The position numbers were made by a program, and so were the translations under genes. Of a stretch of 6,625 nucleotides of DNA, positions 1-5,503 are shown piece by piece. The stretch spans positions 1 to 6,625 of the forward strand of contig CAIJZG010000220.1 of assembly GCA_903825065.1 (NCBI GenBank). The letters run 5' to 3'. The notes beneath the pieces were generated by a model that worked only from the letters and a program-made list of their open reading frames with translations, made no database searches and was not told the origin of the DNA. How positions within the stretch are numbered: position 1 is the stretch's first letter; the number at the start of each line of letters is the position of its first letter. This stretch comes from an uncultured Bacteroidota bacterium (lineage in GTDB: Bacteria; Bacteroidota; Bacteroidia; Chitinophagales; Chitinophagaceae).

Positions 1-666
1 AACTAGAGGCAGTGCAAAAATTAATCTTGGAATCCAAATAGCAATATCAAAATAAGCAGAGATACCACTTGCTACACCAGCTATTACTTTTTCATCTGGG
101 TTTCTATATAGGCGTTTGCTTGAAATATTTGTTACCAAAGGCTTTGAAGGAAGGATAATCCAAAGCAGAATATATAAAAACACACCAGTGCCAGCGCCAA
201 ATACCATTAATGCAAATACTAGTCGAACAATTGTTGGATCTACTCTTAAGTAGTTTGCTATACCGCTACAAACTCCGCCCAGTAATTTATCAGTATCATT
301 ACGATACAGTCTACCTCTTGGATCATTTGCATAAGCGTTATAGCCACTATTGTATTGCTGTTGATTGCCTTCACCACCTAATTGTGATTTTACATTTGCT
401 TCTTCGCCTTCAAAATCTTCAGGGCGGCCCATACTGGCAATGATTTTATTCACTGTTTCGTCTGTAATGCAGGTGTCGCCTTTCTTCAAGCTCTCGCCAA
501 ATAGTTCGGCGATACGTCCTTCAATATCATTGATGATTTCATCGCGACCTTCCTCATTGGCAAAGAATCTTCTCAAACTTTCCACATACTGTTTTAGTAT
601 GTCGTAGGCAGTTTCTTCAATGGGTATTACCCTGCCTTGGAAGTTTATATTAATTACCTTTTTCAT
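1..666 (-). CDS. PspC-domain membrane protein, C-terminus beyond window
   Basis: The reading frame is open from the ATG at 666 to the window edge (222 codons, no stop), so the 3' end is missing. Residues 1-90 form a soluble N-terminal region (starts MKKVININFQG) rich in charged helices and ending in a GRPEDFEGEE stretch. Residues 118-176 are a clear PspC domain: GRLYRN, then LLGGVCSGIANYLRVDP, then a hydrophobic helix VFALMVFGAGTGVFLYILLW ending in LP. A second PspC-like unit begins at residue 184 (KRLYRNPDEKVIAGVASGI) and runs off the edge, so the protein carries tandem PspC units. PspC proteins are inner-membrane components of phage-shock or envelope-stress responses. The start lies 17 bp after the stop of the PadR gene, so the two are almost certainly cotranscribed, and the PadR protein is the likely regulator. 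The family call is firm; the stress role is inferred from the family. Confidence 0.93.
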   Translation of the reverse strand, partial: MKKVININFQGRVIPIEETAYDILKQYVESLRRFFANEEGRDEIINDIEGRIAELFGESLKKGDTCITDETVNKIIASMGRPEDFEGEEANVKSQLGGEGNQQQYNSGYNAYANDPRGRLYRNDTDKLLGGVCSGIANYLRVDPTIVRLVFALMVFGAGTGVFLYILLWIILPSKPLVTNISSKRLYRNPDEKVIAGVASGISAYFDIAIWIPRLIFALPLV

Positions 667-683
667 GTCAGTTTTTTTTGTGG

Positions 684-1052
684 TTAAGGTTGGGGTTGGT
701 TTTCTTCGGTAGATGGTTGTTCTGCAGAAGGCTGTGTTAAAGTATGCACCGCATCTGCCAGCTCTTTCCAGGTTCTTTCCAGTTCCCCGTAGAACTCAAG
801 ACCAAGGTCGGTCATGACAAAATACTTTCGTGGCGGTCCACTGTTGCTTTCTACCCAACGGTAAGTAAGTAGTCCTGCATTTTTTAATCTGGTAAGCAAA
901 GGATAGAGTGTGCCTTCCAAAATATGTAGGTTGGCTGCTTTCATCCGATCTACTAGGTCACTGGGATACACTTCCCCTTGACGGATAATGGATAAAATGC
1001 AAAACTCCAATACGCCCTTTCGCATCTGACTCTGTGTGTTCTGAATGTCCAT
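684..1052 (-). CDS. PadR-family transcriptional repressor
   Basis: A 122-residue protein with the size and pattern of a short PadR regulator. Residues 10-90 are the winged helix: MRKGVLEFCILSIIRQGEVYPSDL is the first helical part, EGTLYPLLTRLKNAGLL (46-62) is the recognition helix region diagnostic of PadR, and GPPRKYFVMTDLG (72-84) is the wing. A short C-terminal helix (ELERTWKELADAV) would serve for dimerisation, followed by a disordered Gln/Pro/Glu tail. I chose the ATG at 1052. The frame stays open to an ATG at 1115, but those 21 extra residues do not look like PadR sequence and the family domain starts directly after MDIQNTQSQ. No Shine-Dalgarno is visible, as is usual in Bacteroidota. 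It lies between a 62-aa ORF and a PspC gene in the same direction. PadR proteins usually repress their own operon; the palindrome at 1434-1460 is the obvious candidate operator. Confidence 0.93.
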   Translation of the reverse strand: MDIQNTQSQMRKGVLEFCILSIIRQGEVYPSDLVDRMKAANLHILEGTLYPLLTRLKNAGLLTYRWVESNSGPPRKYFVMTDLGLEFYGELERTWKELADAVHTLTQPSAEQPSTEENQPQP

Positions 1053-1160
1053 AGCCGGAGTTTTATGGTTGCCCTTAAATTCTGTGGGGGAAACCTTGTG
1101 ATAATTACTAATCAAGTTTGTTCAATTGGGACTTCAACCTATTGTTTTAGCCCAGTGCCA

Positions 1161-1349
1161 TTAAATAAAGTTTCTTCTGCCAGTTCTAGTGCGCATATTG
1201 CGTTGAATGTTCCAAAGTTCAGCACTACTCAAAGATTTGTGGTTAGTAGTAGTCATGTTGGTAGCAACTGTTTCTTTGGTTTCTTGATACATTGATTCAA
1301 TAACTGTTTTTTCAATGTTTGCAGCTGTGTTTTTGTTTTGGGTTTTCAT
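1161..1349 (-). CDS. small uncharacterised protein with WNIQR motif and basic C-terminus
   Basis: A 62-residue ORF that starts with ATG at 1349 and ends with TAA. The first 38 residues are polar, Thr/Asn/Glu-rich and probably disordered. Residues 39-62 are different: SLSSAELWNIQRNMRTRTGR followed by RNFI, a short amphipathic segment with one Trp and a cluster of Arg. From memory, small Bacteroidota proteins often end in a similar pattern (aliphatic-Trp-Asn-Ile-Gln-Arg, then a run of Arg ending in an aromatic-aliphatic tail), which supports a real gene; I could not check this by search. It has no signal peptide or membrane helix. It is the first gene after the palindrome-bearing promoter, about 60 nt downstream of the predicted transcription start and 108 bp ahead of PadR. 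Its function is unknown; the basic tail could contact nucleic acid or phospholipid, but that is only a guess. Confidence 0.65.
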   Translation of the reverse strand: MKTQNKNTAANIEKTVIESMYQETKETVATNMTTTNHKSLSSAELWNIQRNMRTRTGRRNFI

Positions 1350-1416
1350 GATCTTTATTTTAATTTTTTTTGATGTTTTTAATTTTGTCTATTGACTTAT
1401 TCTCTCATTGACAACA

Positions 1417-1447
1417 CAAAGATGCAATAATATTTGGTACTATGCAA
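1417..1447 (-). promoter_or_regulatory. Bacteroidota-type promoter for small-ORF/PadR/PspC operon
   Basis: Reading the minus strand, a TTG (1447-1445) is followed after 20 nt by CATCTTTG (1424-1417). This matches the Bacteroidota primary-sigma consensus (TTG, 19-21 nt, TAnnTTTG) at all positions except the first T of the -7 element. Transcription would start near 1411, leaving a leader of about 60 nt before the ATG at 1349. The -33 TTG lies in the spacer of the inverted repeat, so a protein bound there would exclude RNA polymerase. Confidence 0.6.
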
Positions 1448-1460
1448 CACATAGTACCAA
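1434..1460. promoter_or_regulatory. perfect 11-bp inverted repeat, candidate PadR operator
   Basis: The left arm TTGGTACTATG (1434-1444) and right arm CATAGTACCAA (1450-1460) are exact reverse complements around a 5-nt spacer (CAACA). The repeat covers the -33 element of the predicted promoter of the small-ORF/PadR/PspC operon. There is no T-run after it in the minus direction and no gene ending nearby, so a protein-binding site is more likely than a terminator. Assignment to the PadR two genes downstream is inferred from position and from the family's habit of binding palindromes in its own promoter. Confidence 0.7.
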
Positions 1461-1510
1461 GTTTTTTAAGGTAATCGGCAAGAGGAAGTAATGGGCATGA
1501 AACAAGTAAC

Positions 1511-1547
1511 TGAAAATCAATTACTTATTGATTTTTATTGATTTTCA
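1511..1547. repeat. AT-rich 11-bp inverted repeat overlapping a tandem 10-mer
   Basis: TGAAAATCAAT (1511-1521) and ATTGATTTTCA (1537-1547) are exact reverse complements with a 15-nt spacer. The spacer itself contains ATTGATTTTT (1527-1536), a near copy of the adjacent ATTGATTTTC (1537-1546), so the left arm could pair with either copy. No T-run follows on the minus strand, so it is not a standard terminator. It could be a regulatory site, an RNA hairpin in the 3' region of the holin-family transcript, or simple-sequence noise. Confidence 0.5.
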
Positions 1548-1669
1548 AAAATGATGAATGGAATTATTTTGTGATAAGTGGGGACTAAAAAGTTACAAAA
1601 GTGAGAAAAGTGAAGTGTGAGGAGTAAGGAGTAATGAAACCTTTTTTAACTCTAATATTTATTAAAAAT

Positions 1670-2029
1670 CTATACTTTTTGATTCTTATCAGTACCAATT
1701 AAACTTTCCAATAAATAAGTTGCAATAGATACTACAAAACTAAACAACAGTGCATACACCCATCCATCTACTCTAAAACCTGGTACAATATCAGAAGCCC
1801 ATTTTACAATTAGAATATTGATTACTAAAAGAAATAATCCTAAAGTGAAAATGGTAATGGGTATAGTAATGATTACAAGTATTGGCTTTATAAAACTATT
1901 CAAGAGACCTAGAACTGCAGCCACTAGAACAGCTGTCATTGAATCCTTAACATGCACCCCATCTAAAACATATGCTGCAACTAATACTGCAACCGCAGTA
2001 ATCAAGGTTTTTACGATGAACTTAATCAT
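1670..2029 (-). CDS. phage holin 4_2 / YvlD-family membrane protein
   Basis: A 119-residue, very hydrophobic protein with four predicted membrane segments at about residues 4-22, 31-47, 49-76 and 88-111. Its central pattern, LGLLNSFIKPILVIITIPIT followed by IFTLGLFLLVINILIV (40-75), is the family signature, and the short polar tail (GTDKNQKV) is typical. Despite the name, chromosomal members such as YvlD of Bacillus subtilis are not known to be lysis holins, and nothing phage-like surrounds this copy. In B. subtilis the YvlD gene sits beside a PspC gene (yvlC); here a PspC operon follows in the same direction after about 320 bp, which suggests a link to envelope integrity. It starts 53 bp after the ppdK terminator, so it probably has its own promoter, though I could not pick a convincing one. 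The family assignment is strong; the molecular function is unknown. Confidence 0.9.
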   Translation of the reverse strand: MIKFIVKTLITAVAVLVAAYVLDGVHVKDSMTAVLVAAVLGLLNSFIKPILVIITIPITIFTLGLFLLVINILIVKWASDIVPGFRVDGWVYALLFSFVVSIATYLLESLIGTDKNQKV

Positions 2030-2082
2030 GATTTTTAATTTGATGAAAGTTAAGAATATTTTTTCTTAGACTTCTACAAACT

Positions 2083-2116
2083 AAAAAGCCTTCCGGTGAT
2101 AACCGGAAGGCTTTTT
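2083..2116 (-). terminator. strong intrinsic terminator of ppdK
   Basis: AAAAAGCCTTCCGGT (2083-2097) and ACCGGAAGGCTTTTT (2102-2116) form a perfect 15-bp stem with a 4-nt loop. Read on the minus strand, the GC-rich part is followed by a T-run, and the hairpin starts 14 bp after the ppdK stop codon. The symmetric A/T flanks would let it work in both directions. Confidence 0.93.
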
Positions 2117-2129
2117 TAAAGTGTCGTAT

Positions 2130-4883
2130 TTATTTTCTAGGAAAGCTAACTGCTGCCTGTGCTGCTGCTAATCTAGCGATTGGCACACGGAAAGGAGAAC
2201 AGCTTACATAGTTCATACCTATTTGGTGACAGAACTTAACGCTTTCAGCATCACCACCATGTTCACCACAAATACCTACTTTTAAATTTGGTTTTGTTTT
2301 TCGTCCACGTTCAGTACCGAACTTAATCAACTCACCTACACCTTCTTGATCGATTGTTTGGAATGGATCATCTTCTAATATCTTTTGATCTAGATAATTT
2401 GGTAAGAATCCACCAATATCATCACGACTGAATCCAAAACTCATTTGAGTTAAGTCGTTCGTTCCAAAGCTAAAGAAATCTGCTTCTGTTGCCATTTTCT
2501 CTGCTTTCAATGCAGCTCTTGGAATTTCGATCATTGTACCAAAGAGGTAAGGAATTTTTTTGAGTTTAGTTTTTACTAAAACTTCTTTATACACTCTTTC
2601 AACAATTGCCTTCTGGTGTGTTAACTCATTTACTGTACAAGTAACTGGGATCATGATTTCAGGGAAAGGTTTCTTTCCAGCGATTAATAATTCCGCTGTT
2701 GCTTCAAAGATGGATCTGATTTGCATTTCAGTGATCTCTGGATAAGAAATCCCTAAACGAACACCTCTGTGACCAAGCATTGGGTTATTCTCATGTAATG
2801 CAAGAACTCTTCTTTTCAACAAACTCATGCTAATACCCAGTTCTTTACTTAACTGTTGCAGTTTAGCAGAATCATGGGGCACAAACTCGTGCAATGGTGG
2901 ATCAAGCAATCGAATAGTTACAGGGAATCCATTCATGGTATTCAATGTAGCTTTCATGTCTTTCTTTACAAACTTGGCTAAATCGTTCAAGGCAACTCTT
3001 CTTTCTTTCTCAGTTTTGCTCACGATCATTTTGCGTAATAGGAACAGAGGCTCATCACTTCCTTCGCCGTAGAACATATGCTCTGTGCGGAATAAACCAA
3101 TTCCTTCTGCACCAAATTTTAAACCTTGTGCAGCATCTCCTGGAGTTTCTGCATTGGTTCGTACGCCCATTGTTTTAATCTTGTCAACTAATTTCATCAG
3201 ATTTTTATATGCCAAGTTTTTATCTAAATCAATATCAACTAAGGCCATACTTCCATGATATACTAATCCTTTAGTTCCGTCTAAGCTAATCCAGTCACCT
3301 TCCTTAATAAAAGTACCATCATTGGCTTTGAATGATTTTGTTTCGCTATGAATTTCAATATCAGTACAACCAACAATACAGCATTTACCCCAACCACGAG
3401 CTACGAGTGCTGCGTGTGAAGTCATGCCACCTTTGGTTGTTAAAATCGCTTGCGATTTGTGCATACCATCAACATCTTCAGGAGAGGTTTCTTCACGAAC
3501 AAGAATTACTTTTTCACCACGACTAGCCCATTCAACAGCATCATTTGAAGTAAATACTACTCTTCCCTTTGCTCCGCCAGGACCTGCAGGTAAACCTTTA
3601 GCAATTGCTTTGGTTGCTGCTTGTACTTTTGGATCTAACATCGGTAATAATAATTCAACCAATTGATTCGGACCAACCCGCATGATAGCAGTTTTTGCAT
3701 CAATCAATTTTTCAGTAAACATGTCGCTTGCAATTTTCACAGCAGCCACACCATTTCTCTTACCTATTCGACATTGCAACATATAGAGTTTGCCTTTTTC
3801 AATGGTGAACTCTATGTCTTGCATGTCTTTATAATGCCTTTCTAATTTGTTTTGAATAGCAAATAGTTCTTTGTAAACAGCAGGCATTGTTTTTTCTAAA
3901 GTAGGCAAGTGTTTACTCTGATCGTTTTTAGAATATTCATTTACGGGTGCTGGAGTTCTAATACCTGCAACCACGTCTTCGCCTTGTGCATTTAAAAGAT
4001 ACTCGCCATAGAACTTGTTTTCGCCATTACCTGGGTTACGAGTAAATGCAACACCAGTTGCACTGGTATCGCCCATATTACCGAATACCATTGATTGAAC
4101 GTTAACGGCAGTTCCCCATTCGTCAGGAATTTTTTCGATCCTTCTGTATTCCACTGCACGCTTCCCGCTCCAGCTACTAAATACCGCACCTACACTACCC
4201 CATAATTGCTCCCATGGATCTTCTGGGAATGGTTTGCCCAATACTTTTTTTACAGTGTCTTTAAAGTCTTTTACCAAGTCTTTTAATTGATCAACAGTTA
4301 AATCAGTATCTAATTTGTAACCATTTTTATGTTTAACCTTTTCCAATTTTTCATCCAATTGTTTGCGGATGCCTTTACCTGCTTTTACTTCTATGTCACC
4401 CGCTTTTTCCATTACCACATCTGCATACATCATGATCAATCTGCGGTATGCGTCATATGCAAATCTTGCATCCCCAGATTGCTTTATTAGTCCAGCAATT
4501 GTTTTTTCGTTCAAACCAATATCCAATACAGTCTCCATCATACCCGGCATTGATTTTCGAGCCCCAGAGCGAACAGAAACTAAGAGTGGGTTATTTACGT
4601 CACCGAATTTTTTTCCTATTTCTTTTTCAACTGAAGTCAAGGCTTTTTTTACTTGTTCTTGTAATACAGGAGGATATTTCTTTTTGTTTGCATAATAATA
4701 AGTACAAACATCTGTGGTAATGGTAAAACCAGGAGGTACTGGCAATTTTAATTTTGGGTGCCCAGCCATCTCAGCCAGGTTTGCTCCTTTACCACCCAGT
4801 AAATTTTTCATGGACTCATTTCCATCAGCCTTTCCACCGCCAAATGCATAAACGTATTTGGTGGCCTTTTTAACTTGTGCCAT
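2130..4883 (-). CDS. ppdK: pyruvate, phosphate dikinase (EC 2.7.9.1)
   Basis: A 917-residue cytosolic enzyme that interconverts pyruvate, ATP and phosphate with phosphoenolpyruvate, AMP and pyrophosphate; it can serve PEP synthesis or PPi-linked glycolysis. The three parts of the family are all present. The N-terminal ATP-grasp nucleotide domain holds GGKGANLAEM (30-39), SVRSGARKSMPGMMETVLD (103-121) and NMGDTSATGVAFTRNP (269-284). The central phosphohistidine domain holds GGMTSHAALVARGWGKC (485-501) with His490 as the swivelling catalytic residue. The C-terminal TIM barrel holds GIGLFRTEHM (594-603), FGTNDLTQMSFGFSRDD (806-822) and GICGEHGGD (870-878) with Cys872 as the expected acid/base. 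KCCIVG after the histidine and the overall length favour ppdK over PEP synthase (PpsA). The start at 4883 (MAQVKKATKYVYAFGGGK) gives a normal N-terminus. It is flanked by terminators on both sides, so it is probably monocistronic. No regulatory kinase/phosphatase (PDRP, DUF299) gene lies in the window. Confidence 0.98.
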   Translation of the reverse strand: MAQVKKATKYVYAFGGGKADGNESMKNLLGGKGANLAEMAGHPKLKLPVPPGFTITTDVCTYYYANKKKYPPVLQEQVKKALTSVEKEIGKKFGDVNNPLLVSVRSGARKSMPGMMETVLDIGLNEKTIAGLIKQSGDARFAYDAYRRLIMMYADVVMEKAGDIEVKAGKGIRKQLDEKLEKVKHKNGYKLDTDLTVDQLKDLVKDFKDTVKKVLGKPFPEDPWEQLWGSVGAVFSSWSGKRAVEYRRIEKIPDEWGTAVNVQSMVFGNMGDTSATGVAFTRNPGNGENKFYGEYLLNAQGEDVVAGIRTPAPVNEYSKNDQSKHLPTLEKTMPAVYKELFAIQNKLERHYKDMQDIEFTIEKGKLYMLQCRIGKRNGVAAVKIASDMFTEKLIDAKTAIMRVGPNQLVELLLPMLDPKVQAATKAIAKGLPAGPGGAKGRVVFTSNDAVEWASRGEKVILVREETSPEDVDGMHKSQAILTTKGGMTSHAALVARGWGKCCIVGCTDIEIHSETKSFKANDGTFIKEGDWISLDGTKGLVYHGSMALVDIDLDKNLAYKNLMKLVDKIKTMGVRTNAETPGDAAQGLKFGAEGIGLFRTEHMFYGEGSDEPLFLLRKMIVSKTEKERRVALNDLAKFVKKDMKATLNTMNGFPVTIRLLDPPLHEFVPHDSAKLQQLSKELGISMSLLKRRVLALHENNPMLGHRGVRLGISYPEITEMQIRSIFEATAELLIAGKKPFPEIMIPVTCTVNELTHQKAIVERVYKEVLVKTKLKKIPYLFGTMIEIPRAALKAEKMATEADFFSFGTNDLTQMSFGFSRDDIGGFLPNYLDQKILEDDPFQTIDQEGVGELIKFGTERGRKTKPNLKVGICGEHGGDAESVKFCHQIGMNYVSCSPFRVPIARLAAAQAAVSFPRK

Positions 4884-4899
4884 AGTATTTATTTAGTTT

Positions 4900-4932
4900 A
4901 AAAAAAAATAGTAAACCTAAATTGGTTTACTA
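4900..4932 (-). terminator. intrinsic terminator between the 151-aa gene and ppdK
   Basis: TAGTAAACC (4909-4917) and GGTTTACTA (4924-4932) form a 9-bp perfect stem with a 6-nt loop. On the minus strand it is followed directly by nine T residues (complement of 4900-4908). The stem begins in the TAG stop codon (4932-4930) of the upstream gene, so the hairpin forms at the very end of that message and only 17 nt before the ppdK start codon. Confidence 0.8.
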
Positions 4933-5385
4933 GTTATAGAATTGTTGCGTTAAAGCGTTAGAGATTACTTTGTATTCGAGGTCTTTTCTCATAATCTGAT
5001 AGCGGTTGTTAATTGCCCTCACATTTGGATTAGATAAATGCTTCTCATTATAGGGTTGAAGCATGTCTTTTTCTTCTATGACTTGTCCGTTGGTATCGGT
5101 AGTTCTAGAAAATACCCGGTAGTTAAAATGCCAGGGATTAAAACCCTCATCATTGGAACTTTCACCATAAGAATCATTGAACCCTTCAAAAATCAGTTCG
5201 CAAGTACTGCCTTCATATGCGAGAAGGTGACTTGTTAAGTCGATCATTACATCCATTGAAGGGTCGCCATGTATAATTCCGGAATCCCAAATGGTCTTTC
5301 CGTTAAGAAAAATGTGTAGTCTATTGTCTACTGCTTTTACATTAATAAGATATTCCGTCTTCATGTTGCTTAGTTTAATTATCAT
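4930..5385 (-). CDS. uncharacterised 151-aa protein, probably beta-rich
   Basis: I do not recognise this gene. It has no signal peptide and no membrane helix, so it is probably cytosolic. Residues 10-70 alternate short hydrophobic and polar stretches as in a beta-sandwich: EYLINVKAVDNRLHIFLNGK, TIWDSG, DVMIDLTSHLL and TCELIFEGFN. The NGKTIWDSG ... DLTSHLL ... LIFEGFND order is reminiscent of jelly-roll (galactose-binding-like) domains, but this is a weak visual resemblance. The middle (71-90) is acidic and Asn/Ser-rich (SYGESSNDEGFNPWHFNYRV), and the end is helical and charged. I give the ATG at 5385; an in-frame ATG at 5364 (MKTEYLINVK) begins the first predicted strand and is as plausible, giving 144 residues. 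It stands alone between 118 bp of upstream spacer and a terminator in its stop codon. Full-length coding texture and the terminator argue that it is real. Confidence 0.8.
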   Translation of the reverse strand: MIIKLSNMKTEYLINVKAVDNRLHIFLNGKTIWDSGIIHGDPSMDVMIDLTSHLLAYEGSTCELIFEGFNDSYGESSNDEGFNPWHFNYRVFSRTTDTNGQVIEEKDMLQPYNEKHLSNPNVRAINNRYQIMRKDLEYKVISNALTQQFYN

Positions 5386-5402
5386 CTAATTATTTGCAGA
5401 CA

Positions 5403-5446
5403 TAAAGTTAAAATCACTGACATCATTACCACATGACGTTTGTCAT
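5403..5446 (-). promoter_or_regulatory. candidate promoter with CRP/FNR-like palindrome for the 151-aa gene
   Basis: ATGAC (5433-5437) and GTCAT (5442-5446) form a palindrome with a 4-nt spacer, the same arm-N4-arm layout as FNR-type sites. On the minus strand TAACTTTA (5410-5403) matches the Bacteroidota -7 consensus TAnnTTTG except for its last base, but no proper TTG lies 19-21 nt upstream. If transcription starts near 5398, the palindrome is centred at about -42, where a class II activator would sit, which would explain the missing -33 element. This is inference from position and pattern only. Confidence 0.35.
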
Positions 5447-5503
5447 ATAGTCACATGATATAATACCATTAAATTAAATGTAAAACAGCCTTACTGTTAG
5501 TTT

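Larger units (their letters stand above)
1350..1669. other. 320-bp intergenic region
   Basis: No gene is apparent here on either strand. From the operon start outward it holds an AT-rich leader (1350-1410), the promoter and palindrome (1417-1460), an AT-rich inverted and tandem repeat (1511-1547), and a purine-rich plus-strand stretch (1601-1639) built of GTGA/GAAGTG/GGAGTAA units. I see no convincing intrinsic terminator after the holin-family gene that ends at 1670. Confidence 0.6.

Noticed and set aside
1053..1115. N-terminal extension of the PadR protein to an ATG at 1115
   Set aside because: The 21 added residues do not resemble PadR sequence, and the domain begins right after the ATG at 1052.
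1670..2029. Prophage remnant, because of the holin-family gene
   Set aside because: The 4_2/YvlD family is common in chromosomes, and no phage structural, lysin or integrase gene lies nearby.
2041..2095. Promoter of the holin-family gene (TTAGTTTG or TAACTTTC as -7)
   Set aside because: Neither candidate has a TTG at 19-21 nt upstream, and the first one abuts the ppdK terminator; I could not choose one.
4363..4720. Plus-strand open frames of 90 and 110 codons opposite ppdK, and other plus-strand frames
   Set aside because: They lie antisense to a full-length, motif-complete enzyme and show no recognisable protein pattern.
5484..5498. Hairpin after the M16 gene (AACAG / CTGTT) as a terminator
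   Set aside because: The stem is only 5 bp and the T-run is short and broken; too weak to call.
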